From Alphaproteobacteria bacterium (GTDB lineage Bacteria > Pseudomonadota > Alphaproteobacteria > Rickettsiales > UBA998): a stretch of 15,447 nt of DNA. The position numbers and the translations under genes were made by a program. Shown here piece after piece: positions 7,113-14,404 of the stretch; position 1 is the stretch's first letter; every line of letters begins with the position of its first letter. The notes below the pieces were generated by a model. The model saw only the letters and a program-made list of their open reading frames with translations. It had not been told where the DNA came from and made no database searches. The DNA lies in assembly GCA_021730835.1 (NCBI GenBank), contig JAKFYP010000223.1, forward strand, positions 1 through 15,447, written 5' to 3'.

Positions 7113-7838
7113 ATGCAGCCGGTGATCGGTTTTTCACTTGATTATGAAGCCAGCGGTGGCTACTCGAAAATGCCGTGGTGCGCCCTGCGCGAAAACTATT
7201 TCACCTCGGTATCGGCCCATAACGCCATGCCGCTGGCCTTGCCGCCGCTGGCCGAAATGGCCGCGCATTACCTTGACCTGCTGCATGGCATCGTCATCAC
7301 CGGCGGCAATTTTGACGTGCCGCCCGCTATGTACGGCGCGACCGGCGTGCATGAAACCGTGACGATCAAGGAAAACCGCACGGCATTCGAGTGGGCGCTA
7401 ACCGAGGGCGCAATCCGGCGGAATATGCCGATCCTCGGTATTTGCGGCGGCGAGCAGTTGCTCAACGTCGTGCTGGGCGGCACGCTGATCCAGCATATCC
7501 CCGATGCCGTGGCTACCGACATCGCCCATGAGCAACCTAATCCGCGCCATGAACCGGGGCATACGGTTCGTGTCGAAAATCGAACATTGTTGCATAAAAT
7601 CCTCGAAAAATCGGAGATTGAAGTGAATTCCGCGCATCATCAGGCGGTCGAAAAACCTGGGAAAGGAGTCGTCGTGAACGCGGTTTCCCCTGACGGCGTG
7701 ATTGAGGGGATCGAATACCCCGAACACCCCTTTTGCCTCGGCGTGCAGTGGCATCCCGAGTATCACGTCACTCCGGCGGATACAGCGATCTTCAAGGCAT
7801 TCACTGAAGCATGCCGGATATATGCGCAGTGCGGGTAA
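7113..7838 (+). CDS. class I glutamine amidotransferase, peptidase C26 / PuuD-like gamma-glutamyl hydrolase
   Basis: The 241-residue cytoplasmic protein belongs to the class I glutamine amidotransferase-like fold of the C26 family, which hydrolyses gamma-glutamyl bonds (for example gamma-glutamyl-GABA in putrescine breakdown). The early ITGGNFDVPPAMYG corresponds to the family's GGxDVxPxxYG stretch. The nucleophile elbow is GICGGEQLLNVVLGGTL with Cys111, and the rest of the triad lies in VQWHPEYH, with His214 and Glu216. VNSAHHQAVEK matches the conserved substrate-side loop. AAGGA-type Shine-Dalgarno sequence (7102-7106) sits six bases before ATG 7113, which fixes the start. No puu, glutamine synthetase-like or polyamine transport gene is nearby, so the substrate is unknown and naming it puuD would overreach. 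It diverges from motA and converges on qmcA with 11 bases between stops. Confidence 0.85.
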   Translation: MQPVIGFSLDYEASGGYSKMPWCALRENYFTSVSAHNAMPLALPPLAEMAAHYLDLLHGIVITGGNFDVPPAMYGATGVHETVTIKENRTAFEWALTEGAIRRNMPILGICGGEQLLNVVLGGTLIQHIPDAVATDIAHEQPNPRHEPGHTVRVENRTLLHKILEKSEIEVNSAHHQAVEKPGKGVVVNAVSPDGVIEGIEYPEHPFCLGVQWHPEYHVTPADTAIFKAFTEACRIYAQCG

Positions 7839-7849
7839 AGTTTATAAAC

Positions 7850-8785
7850 CTACACCGTTCCCTTCGGACGGCGGATAGTGTCGAACACGGCCAGCGCCTG
7901 CGCTACCATGCCCCCGGCATCCGAGGCATTGGCGGGAAGCAATACGGTTGTGCCTTTCTGGGCCAGCTTGCCGAACGCCTCGACGTATTTCTCGGCGATT
8001 TTCAGGGCTACAGCGTCCTCGCCTCCCTGCTGGCGAATGGCGGCGGCGATGAGTTCTATGCCTTTGGCGGATGCTTCCGCAACGGCGAGAATGGCTTCAG
8101 CCTCCCCCCGGGCGCGGTTGATCTGATCGGTCATTGAGCCTTCCGACTGGAGCACAACTTCCTGCTTTTCCCCCTCGGCAATGTTAATGCGCGACTGGCG
8201 TGATGCCTCGGACTCCAGAATATGAGCGCGTTTCTGGCGCTCAGCGGCAACCTGCAATTCCATCGCTTTGAGGACGGTAGCGGGCGGGCTAATGTCCTTG
8301 ATCTCGTAGCGCATGCACTGGATCCCCCAGGTTTGCGCCGCCTCGTTAATGGCGTTGACGATATTGGCGTTGAGGCGTTCACGCTCCTCGAAGGATTCGT
8401 CCAGCGCCAGCTTGCCGATTTCCGAACGCATGGTCGTCTGAGCAAGCTGGGTGACGGCGTATACCGGATCGGATACGCCGTAGGAAGCCTGCACCGGGTC
8501 AATAATGCGCAAATAAATAACGCCATCCATCACCAGCGTCACGTTATCACGGGTAATGGCGGTTTGCTCCTGCACGTCGTAGGCATATTCCTTGAGCGAG
8601 TGACGATAGGCAACCGCCTCGACGAAAGGAATAAGAAACCGCATACCCGGCTCAAGCTTGCGGTCGAACCGCCCGAGTTTTTCGACGATCCACGCCTGCT
8701 GCTGCGGCACAATCTTGATGCCTTTCCACAGCGCGGCGAAAATAATGAAGCCAAGGGCAAAAAACAATGCGGTTCCGAAATCCAT
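7850..8785 (-). CDS. qmcA: SPFH/band 7 membrane protein, QmcA (stomatin-like)
   Basis: The 311-residue product has one N-terminal membrane segment (about 3-22) and then an SPFH domain opening with GIKIVPQQQAWIVEKLGRF and holding SLKEYAYDVQEQTAITRDNV and IRIIDP-like (here LRIIDPVQASYGV) family stretches. A long charged coiled coil follows (VAAERQKRAHILESEASRQ, RARGEAEAILAVAEASAKG) and drives oligomer formation. QmcA-type proteins form large membrane-bound cages or microdomains and are usually encoded with an NfeD protein, as here. The frame also allows ATG 8794, but AAAGGA (8794-8799) lies eight bases from ATG 8785 and would overlap the earlier start, so I chose 8785. That Shine-Dalgarno overlaps the nfeD stop codon, so the two genes are probably translationally coupled. 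Confidence 0.92.
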   Translation of the reverse strand: MDFGTALFFALGFIIFAALWKGIKIVPQQQAWIVEKLGRFDRKLEPGMRFLIPFVEAVAYRHSLKEYAYDVQEQTAITRDNVTLVMDGVIYLRIIDPVQASYGVSDPVYAVTQLAQTTMRSEIGKLALDESFEERERLNANIVNAINEAAQTWGIQCMRYEIKDISPPATVLKAMELQVAAERQKRAHILESEASRQSRINIAEGEKQEVVLQSEGSMTDQINRARGEAEAILAVAEASAKGIELIAAAIRQQGGEDAVALKIAEKYVEAFGKLAQKGTTVLLPANASDAGGMVAQALAVFDTIRRPKGTV

Positions 8786-8797
8786 AAAAAACATCCT

Positions 8798-9265
8798 TTA
8801 ATGAACAATAGGTTTTAAAATCAGCATATTGCCATCGACCGCAACGATCTCGGCATCCGCCCCGTCGGGAAGAATATCGACGACGGCATCAGGGATAAGC
8901 CGGGCCTGCATGGTCGTGCCCGACCATCTGGCTTTGCCGGTCTTGCCTCTGGCGAGGTCGCCGATGACAACAACCTTGTCGCCAACCATGTTGTTATAAT
9001 CCCCGGCGGCGGCGGGAGCGGTGCGCCAGCGCTGCATCGGCTTCCAAAGCAGGAGGGCGCTGATACCGGTCAGCACGAAGAAACAGGCGAATTGCATGGT
9101 GTAATTATCCGACGCCATCAGACCGCTTTCAACCAGTACTCCGGTGATGAGCGCGGCGATTCCGGCGAATAGCAAGCCGATGCCCGGCACGCCGAAAACT
9201 TCCAGCCCGATCAGTACCATGCCTGCAATCAGCCAGAGAAGGGAGGGGGAAAGTTCCATCGTCAT
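8798..9265 (-). CDS. NfeD family membrane protein (short form with OB-fold)
   Basis: The 155-residue product has three hydrophobic segments (about 8-23, 27-45 and 58-75) with ELSPSLLWLIAGMVLIGLE at the start, then a cytoplasmic OB-fold-like domain (about 90-155) with MVGDKVVVIGDLARGKTGKA and the ending VDGNMLILKPIVH. This is the short NfeD type without a ClpP-like protease domain, comparable to E. coli YbbJ, which pairs with QmcA. NfeD is thought to bind and stabilise the SPFH partner in the membrane. ATG 9265 is preceded by AGGA at good spacing; a second ATG two codons later is possible. It starts seven bases after the response regulator's stop, so the three genes probably share a transcript. 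Confidence 0.88.
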   Translation of the reverse strand: MTMELSPSLLWLIAGMVLIGLEVFGVPGIGLLFAGIAALITGVLVESGLMASDNYTMQFACFFVLTGISALLLWKPMQRWRTAPAAAGDYNNMVGDKVVVIGDLARGKTGKARWSGTTMQARLIPDAVVDILPDGADAEIVAVDGNMLILKPIVH

Positions 9266-9272
9266 GATTTCC

Positions 9273-10322
9273 TTATCGGTATTTACGGGTGAGCAGAGAG
9301 AGGTTATCCATCAGGTCTTTACCGATCTTGCCACCCATTCCCTGAATATTACGGTGAAAAATCACGTAGAGCACGTCAATATGCTTACGAATGACTTTCA
9401 GGCGTGAGCCGTCCACATGCTCGCAGTTTTCAAGCAGGAACATCAGCGAGTCGGCGACGCTGGAGGCCAGATCGAAGCCGAACGTGCCCGCCTGTGATTT
9501 CATAATAAGAGCGATATCGTAGACCTGACGGACATCGGATGCGTCGTGGCTTTCGCGTTCGATTTTCCGGTAAGCCCGCTCGATCGAGGTGACATCCTCG
9601 GTGACCCAGCCGAGGAACTCACCCTGCGAGCTGTTGATGATCTGCTGCGCCTTTCGGATGTTCTCCTTGCTGAAAATATCGGTAATCGCCACATCATCGC
9701 CGATTTTTTCGGCCAGAACGAATTCGGGATTGGCGATCGTGACATCCTCATCATTGATGCGCAATACCCGGCTGTCACTGTTCTCGGCGATCACCAGTTC
9801 CTGATCGGTCGTATCGGCGCGGTGCTCCTTGCCGTGCACAGGCATTTCCCGGCGGCGGCGACGATCCGGCCCGACATAGTTTTTCGAGAGAATGAAGCTG
9901 CGCGGATGCTCAACTACAAGGATAATCCGGTCGCACAGCGTGCGTACAGAGAACGGTTTGACAACGAATTCGGTCATCCCGGCGTCGCGAGCGGTTTCCA
10001 CATGGGTTTTCTGGGCTTTGCCGGTCAGCATGATAATCGGCAGGCGTGGGTTGGGCGAATCCGCTGCGCCACGCACATAATTAAGCAGGCTGATTCCGTT
10101 CATCGGCTCCATTTCCCAATCCGTAATCAGCAGATCAACCTGCTGGCTGTGCAAAATACGGATTGCCTCCGAGCCGTCACGGGCCATATGGATTGTTCCG
10201 AAACCGAGGCTCAGCAACACACGACGCAGCAGCGCCGCGATACGGTTATCCGCATCGGCGATTAATACGCTGACTTTCGCCAGCCGTCCGGCCTGAGGAT
10301 TGGTTTGCGTCGGAAAAGCCAA
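9273..10322 (-). CDS. response regulator: CheY-like receiver, basic linker, Hpt-like domain lacking the phospho-acceptor His
   Basis: The 349-residue cytoplasmic protein opens with a complete receiver (about 16-137): acidic pair Asp23/Asp25, phospho-acceptor Asp68 in LLITDWEMEPMNG, Thr100 in PIIMLTGKA and Lys122 in FVVKPF. A linker carries the alphaproteobacterial motif NYVGPDRRRRR (about 148-158). The C-terminal helical region (about 255-349) resembles an Hpt bundle: VYDIALIMKSQAGTFGFDL lines up with the usual AHDxKGQxGxFG core, but Leu272 (codon 9507-9509) stands where the phospho-accepting His should be, and Ser276 replaces Gly. It can probably receive phosphate on Asp68 but not pass it on through the Hpt domain. 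The start is TTG at 10322, with AAGGA (10332-10336) nine bases upstream; the nearby ATG runs straight into a stop, and no later start would keep the receiver whole. It follows hdaA after 33 bases. Confidence 0.88.
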   Translation of the reverse strand: MAFPTQTNPQAGRLAKVSVLIADADNRIAALLRRVLLSLGFGTIHMARDGSEAIRILHSQQVDLLITDWEMEPMNGISLLNYVRGAADSPNPRLPIIMLTGKAQKTHVETARDAGMTEFVVKPFSVRTLCDRIILVVEHPRSFILSKNYVGPDRRRRREMPVHGKEHRADTTDQELVIAENSDSRVLRINDEDVTIANPEFVLAEKIGDDVAITDIFSKENIRKAQQIINSSQGEFLGWVTEDVTSIERAYRKIERESHDASDVRQVYDIALIMKSQAGTFGFDLASSVADSLMFLLENCEHVDGSRLKVIRKHIDVLYVIFHRNIQGMGGKIGKDLMDNLSLLTRKYR

Positions 10323-10331
10323 ATTGTCACA

Positions 10332-10336
10332 TCCTT
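10332..10336 (-). promoter_or_regulatory. ribosome binding site supporting a TTG start
   Basis: AAGGA on the minus strand lies nine bases before the TTG at 10322. Its own downstream ATG is followed at once by TGA, so only the TTG gives the receiver domain. Confidence 0.55.
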
Positions 10337-10355
10337 GTATAGATATATTTGTTTT

Positions 10356-11021
10356 TTAACGTATGTTGTCGGCTCCGGTCAAGATTTCCCTGACCAATGA
10401 CAAGGTTACCGGCCTTTTTCGCGCCAGAGAGAGGCGATCAAGCGCTTCGGCAAGCTGTCCGGCTACCCTGTAGGAGCGCTCCATACGTAGCAGCAGATAA
10501 GGGATAACCTCAGCCGGAACCGCCAGTCGGCGGTCGGAGAACTGTTTTTGCAACACTGCCGCCAGCGCTTCATCATCGGGATCCTCCATCCCGGCGGTGG
10601 GGAGCGCGCCCAGCCGCGAGAGCAGATCCGGCAAGCTGAAAGGCAGGCGCGCCGGAGCAACCGGCGAGGTCAGCAGCAACCAACCCCGCTGTTCGCGCAC
10701 GGCATTGAGCAAATGGAGAAAAGGCCGCTCCTGTGGCAGGGTGTCGGAATGCAAATCAAGCAGGTAGGCTTGCCCCTCCCCCGGCAGCGCGCCTTCCTGC
10801 GGGCAGGTGGCGTCCAGTTCAATGGCCTGAGCGCGGCGCTGCCAGATACGCGCCAGATGGGTCTTGCCACTACCCGCCGGGCCATGCAGGCAAAAAACCG
10901 GGCCGGGCCAGTCCGGCCAGCGCATGATCCAGCCGTGCGCGGTACGGTTGCAGGAGGCGACGGTGAAATCCGCCTCATCCATATCCGGCCTGAATGAAAG
11001 GGGAAGCGCGGCTTGCGTCAT
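10356..11021 (-). CDS. hdaA: DnaA-related regulatory inactivation protein HdaA
   Basis: Hda/HdaA stimulates hydrolysis of DnaA-bound ATP after initiation, acting with the beta sliding clamp, and so limits re-replication. The 221-residue product is a short AAA+ protein without the DnaA DNA-binding domain. Residues 3-10 (QAALPLSF) fit a beta-clamp binding motif at the expected N-terminal place. Walker A is GPAGSGKT (47-54). The Walker B region reads AYLLDLHSD with Asp89 but lacks a second acidic residue next to it. SRL at about 135-137 matches the box VII arginine region, and LRMERSYRVAGQLAEALDRL (about 178-197) the sensor 2 helix. The ATG overlaps the stop of the upstream permease gene by four bases (ATGA), a sign of coupling. 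Position beside an AI-2E permease and a DUF2066 gene close to purM is a familiar alphaproteobacterial layout and supports HdaA over another AAA+ protein. Confidence 0.88.
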   Translation of the reverse strand: MTQAALPLSFRPDMDEADFTVASCNRTAHGWIMRWPDWPGPVFCLHGPAGSGKTHLARIWQRRAQAIELDATCPQEGALPGEGQAYLLDLHSDTLPQERPFLHLLNAVREQRGWLLLTSPVAPARLPFSLPDLLSRLGALPTAGMEDPDDEALAAVLQKQFSDRRLAVPAEVIPYLLLRMERSYRVAGQLAEALDRLSLARKRPVTLSLVREILTGADNIR

Positions 11022-12091
11022 TTTTTAGCGTTATCCTCGAAATAGAGGCCGCTTTGCAGATACCGGGAGAGGGAAAAGCGCACCAGCACACCAATCACCG
11101 CCGTTGCGGGCACAGCCAGAAGGACGCCGACAAAACCGAACAACGCGCCGCCAGAGAGCATGCCGAAAATCAGCCAGACCGGATGCAATCCAACCTTTCC
11201 ACCCACCATTTTAGGCGTGATAACGTACCCTTCCAGCATTTGCCCGACAATGAAAATCGCGGCGATAATTCCCACGCGATATAATTCGTCGAACTGAATG
11301 TAGGCCACACCGACAGCCAGCAATCCGCTGACGATCGTACCTGCATACGGAACGATAATCAGCAACCCGGCCAGCAATCCGATCAGCGCGCCGAATTTCA
11401 ACCCGGCGACGGTCAGGGCAAGGGCGTAGAATGTGCCGAGCATGAAACACGCATTGAGCTGCCCGCGCAGGAATCCGGCCAGCGTGCGGTCAATCTCGCG
11501 TACCTGCTCCATGATGACCGGCACATGCTGGCGCGGCAGCATGGTTTCGATGCGATGGGTGATCTTATCCCAGTCGCGCAGGAGGTAGAATGTTACCACA
11601 GGGGTAATCAGCAGTAATGACAAAAGGTTGAGCACTGCCGCACCCGATTTGAGCACGCCGCCGATAAACCCGGTCACATACCCGGCGGCGCTTTCCGAAA
11701 GCCCACTCAGGCTGCTTAAATCGCCGTTGCCGACATGGCGCAACAGGCTCTGGATTTTCGGCAGGTAGTGCTGGCGCAGTTGCGAGGCATAACCCGGCAG
11801 CTCGTTCACCAGCGCCGCAAGTTGCTGGTAAAGCAGCGGCGCGAGCAGGGCGATCAACACGATCGTCAGGGTGAATGCGCCGCCGGTGATAATGGCCGTG
11901 GCGGTGGTGCGCGACATGCCGCGCCGCTCAAGGTAATCGGCAGCAGGGTCAAGGAAATAAGCTGCCAGCATCCCGACGACGAAAGGTAGCAGAATCGCCC
12001 GGATCAGAAACAAAAACAGCAGCATCGCTCCGGCAAAAACAATCCAGAAGCGTAAATGGCGATCCGGTTTGGCAGGGAGAGTTTGTGTCAT
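11018..12091 (-). CDS. AI-2E family transporter / PerM-like permease
   Basis: The 357-residue inner-membrane protein matches PF01594: two hydrophobic hairpins near the N-terminus (about 14-46 and 63-88), a long amphipathic stretch (about 90-135), then a membrane domain. Family landmarks are TPVVTFYLLRDWDKI (about 163-177), DRTLAGFLRGQL (201-212), VPYAGTIVSG (247-256) and EGYVITPKMVGGKVGLHPVW (287-306). Members include E. coli YdiK, PerM and TqsA. Despite the family name, most have no proven autoinducer role, and nothing here suggests quorum sensing, so the substrate is unknown. AAGGA six bases before the start overlaps the stop region of the DUF2066 gene (9-base gap). Its own stop overlaps the hdaA start, so DUF2066, permease and hdaA look like one operon. 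Confidence 0.9.
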   Translation of the reverse strand: MTQTLPAKPDRHLRFWIVFAGAMLLFLFLIRAILLPFVVGMLAAYFLDPAADYLERRGMSRTTATAIITGGAFTLTIVLIALLAPLLYQQLAALVNELPGYASQLRQHYLPKIQSLLRHVGNGDLSSLSGLSESAAGYVTGFIGGVLKSGAAVLNLLSLLLITPVVTFYLLRDWDKITHRIETMLPRQHVPVIMEQVREIDRTLAGFLRGQLNACFMLGTFYALALTVAGLKFGALIGLLAGLLIIVPYAGTIVSGLLAVGVAYIQFDELYRVGIIAAIFIVGQMLEGYVITPKMVGGKVGLHPVWLIFGMLSGGALFGFVGVLLAVPATAVIGVLVRFSLSRYLQSGLYFEDNAKK

Positions 12092-12100
12092 ACGGTATCC

Positions 12101-13282
12101 TTATGGTAAGGCGACGACCCAATAGCCGTCGCGTTCGCTAAAATCAAGCCCGCGCACCCGGATCGCCTCGCGGATCACATCGTCCGGGCCTTTGAAAAAC
12201 AGGGTAAGCTGCGCGTGGCCCGGCGCGACCGCTCCGAGGTCGAGGTAATCGGCGTTGGGGAGATTTTCCAGTAATTGCCGGATACGCGACCACTCCCGCC
12301 CGTTGTGAAACTCGGCGCGTATCACCCGCGCCTGCACCTGCCTTGCCTCTTCGTCGTAAAATAAACTGAATTCGCCGGTGCGCCGCAGCAACCGCACGGA
12401 AATATCCTCCGCAGCGAATTTCATCAGTTGCGGCAAGCCACGCATCCGGGCGCTGGCAGGATAATCGAAAATTTCTTCATCTTCCTTATTCGCTCCGGCG
12501 CGACGCAGCACGACCTCGAGATGGGGCTGATCCGCTTCGGATTTCTGAAGGTTGCGGGCCAGCGCGATTACCACATTCTTCGTGCCGTAGCGCGTCGCCA
12601 GCCGGGCCAGTGTCTGCCTGTGGCCCGAGAGTACGGTCTGATGATCTATCGCCAGCGTATCCTTCGGATCACCAAACGGCATGATCAGCTTGCCCTGCCC
12701 CTGATGCAGCGCCACGCGGTTGAGCGTATTACGCCATGCGTTCTCAGTCTCCCACAGCATCAGATGCCCACCGTCCTCGTATACCGGCAAAATAAGCAGC
12801 GCGTCGCTTTCCACGCTGCTGGAGATACCGGTTGCTTCCAGCAGCAGTACGCCGACCTTCATCTCATCGAACAGGTAAGCCACGGTCGCGGCATATTGTT
12901 CGGCGCGGGAATTTTCATCTCTTACCTGAGAGGATTTCACCAGCGTCGCCGCCTGCTCACGGGTCACTTTCCTGGCAATATCCGCCGCTTCGTCAGGCGC
13001 AATGCGCTCGAGCAAGATCACAAATGCCCTCCAGCGGGCATCGGCCAGCGCCTTGCTCTTTGCCGCCTCGGCATTGGCGGCGCTGCCGGTTGCCTGCACC
13101 TCCACCAGATATTCATTGGTATTCGCATTGACTCCGGTAATTTCCTCCGCCACAGCCGGAAATACACCACACCAGCAAAAAGCAATCAGCAAAACCAGAG
13201 GCGCATACTGCCTCAATACCGTGCCCTTCGCTGAAAACGAATGGGCGCGAAAGCCGTATTTTGCTTTACTCATGATTTCCAT
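12101..13282 (-). CDS. DUF2066 domain protein with signal peptide
   Basis: The 393-residue product has an N-terminal signal peptide with hydrophobic core LVLLIAFCWCGVF and a likely cleavage after VFPAVA at about residue 45, so it should be exported to the periplasm. The mature start (EYLVEVQATGSAANAEAA, then KALADARWRAFVILLERIAP) is the usual opening of DUF2066 proteins, which in alphaproteobacteria often lie beside the AI-2E permease and hdaA. No catalytic motif is visible and its function is unknown. The two Cys residues in the signal peptide do not fit a lipobox well, so a lipoprotein is less likely. ATG 13282 and ATG 13273 are both possible; the second has GGAAA just upstream and the same signal peptide. 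It diverges from purM with only 36 bases between starts. Confidence 0.8.
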   Translation of the reverse strand: MEIMSKAKYGFRAHSFSAKGTVLRQYAPLVLLIAFCWCGVFPAVAEEITGVNANTNEYLVEVQATGSAANAEAAKSKALADARWRAFVILLERIAPDEAADIARKVTREQAATLVKSSQVRDENSRAEQYAATVAYLFDEMKVGVLLLEATGISSSVESDALLILPVYEDGGHLMLWETENAWRNTLNRVALHQGQGKLIMPFGDPKDTLAIDHQTVLSGHRQTLARLATRYGTKNVVIALARNLQKSEADQPHLEVVLRRAGANKEDEEIFDYPASARMRGLPQLMKFAAEDISVRLLRRTGEFSLFYDEEARQVQARVIRAEFHNGREWSRIRQLLENLPNADYLDLGAVAPGHAQLTLFFKGPDDVIREAIRVRGLDFSERDGYWVVALP

Positions 13283-13318
13283 AGGGTATATGCAATGGGC
13301 AGTGAATGACAGGCGGGC

Positions 13319-14404
13319 ATGACTATAACCCCAAACTCTCCCTCAGCACAAGCGCCCGGTACAGGGCTGAACTATGCCGATGCCGGTGTCAGCATTGACG
13401 CAGGCAACGCGCTGGTCGGGCGCATCAAGCCACTGGCGGCGAAAACGGCGCGCCCCGGCGTCATGGGCGGCATCGGCGGCTTCGGCGCGCTATTCGATCT
13501 CAGGGCGGCGGGCTATACCGATCCTATCCTCATCTCCTCCACCGACGGCGTTGGCACAAAACTAAAGCTCGCGCAGGAAACCGGCCTGCATTACCATGTC
13601 GGCATTGACCTCGTGGCCATGTGCGTCAACGATCTGATCGTGCAGGGAGCCGAACCACTTTTTTTTCTCGATTATTTCGCCTGCGGGGCGCTGGCAGTTG
13701 ATGAGGCGGCGGAAGTCATTGCCGGTATTGCCGAAGGCTGCGAGCGTTCCGGTTGCGCGCTGGTCGGCGGTGAGACAGCGGAAATGCCGGGGATGTACGG
13801 GCCGGGAGAATACGATCTGGCCGGGTTCGCCGTCGGCGCGGCTGAACGTGACGCATTGCTGCCACACGGCAATATCGGCCCGGGTGACATATTATTAGGG
13901 CTGGCCTCGGATGGCTGCCACTCCAACGGCTTCAGCCTGATTCGCAAGATCGTCGCCAGAATGGGCGTCGGGCTGGGCGAGCGGCCACCCTTCGCCTCAC
14001 CCTGTGCGACACTGGCTGAAGCCCTGCTGACACCAACGCGGCTTTATGTGCGCCCCTGCCTGTCTGTGATGCGGGAAACCGGGGCTATCAAGGCGCTGGC
14101 CCATATCACCGGCGGCGGGCTGACCGAGAATCTGCCCCGGGTGCTGCCCGGAGGCGTCGGCGCGGAAATTCAGACCGGCGCATGGCCCCGCCCGCCGGTA
14201 TTCGGCTGGCTGGCGGCGCAGGGGCCGGTCAGGGAGGCGGAGATGTTGCGCACTTTCAACTGCGGCATCGGGATGATCGTCGTTTGCGCCGAAGCGGATG
14301 CCGGACGCGTCAGCGCGTCGTTTACCGCCGCCGGGGAAACCGTCTTTCCGATCGGGCGGCTGATCGCACACGATACAGGGCGCGACGTGGTGGTTTACGC
14401 ATGA
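13319..14404 (+). CDS. purM: phosphoribosylformylglycinamidine cyclo-ligase (AIR synthetase) PurM
   Basis: PurM uses ATP to close the ring of formylglycinamidine ribonucleotide and make aminoimidazole ribonucleotide, step five of de novo purine synthesis. The 361-residue product has all main landmarks: NYADAGVSIDAGN (18-30), ISSTDGVGTKLKLA (72-85) in the ATP-binding loop, VNDLIVQGAEPLFFLDYFA (103-121), GGETAEMPGMY (150-160), SDGCHSNGFSLIRK (197-210), HITGGGLTENLPR (262-274) and FNCGIGM (313-319). Length is normal for the family, with a slightly extended N-terminus. AGG (13309-13311) lies seven bases before ATG 13319. The stop overlaps the purN start by four bases (ATGA), so the two are co-transcribed and probably coupled. 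I see no clear purine riboswitch or operator in the 36-base gap upstream. Confidence 0.97.
   Translation: MTITPNSPSAQAPGTGLNYADAGVSIDAGNALVGRIKPLAAKTARPGVMGGIGGFGALFDLRAAGYTDPILISSTDGVGTKLKLAQETGLHYHVGIDLVAMCVNDLIVQGAEPLFFLDYFACGALAVDEAAEVIAGIAEGCERSGCALVGGETAEMPGMYGPGEYDLAGFAVGAAERDALLPHGNIGPGDILLGLASDGCHSNGFSLIRKIVARMGVGLGERPPFASPCATLAEALLTPTRLYVRPCLSVMRETGAIKALAHITGGGLTENLPRVLPGGVGAEIQTGAWPRPPVFGWLAAQGPVREAEMLRTFNCGIGMIVVCAEADAGRVSASFTAAGETVFPIGRLIAHDTGRDVVVYA

Noticed and set aside
7840..7849. Ten-base palindrome GTTTATAAAC filling the gap between the amidotransferase and qmcA stops
   Set aside because: Too short and AT-rich to be a stable hairpin, with no loop and no clear U-tract; likely chance.
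9546..10265. Plus-strand open frame of 239 codons opposite the response regulator
   Set aside because: Antisense shadow of a well-supported receiver domain gene, with no family signature of its own.
12428..13234. Plus-strand open frame of 268 codons opposite the DUF2066 gene
   Set aside because: The opposite strand has a good signal peptide and DUF2066 opening, while this frame gives an Arg/Gln/His-rich sequence without domains.
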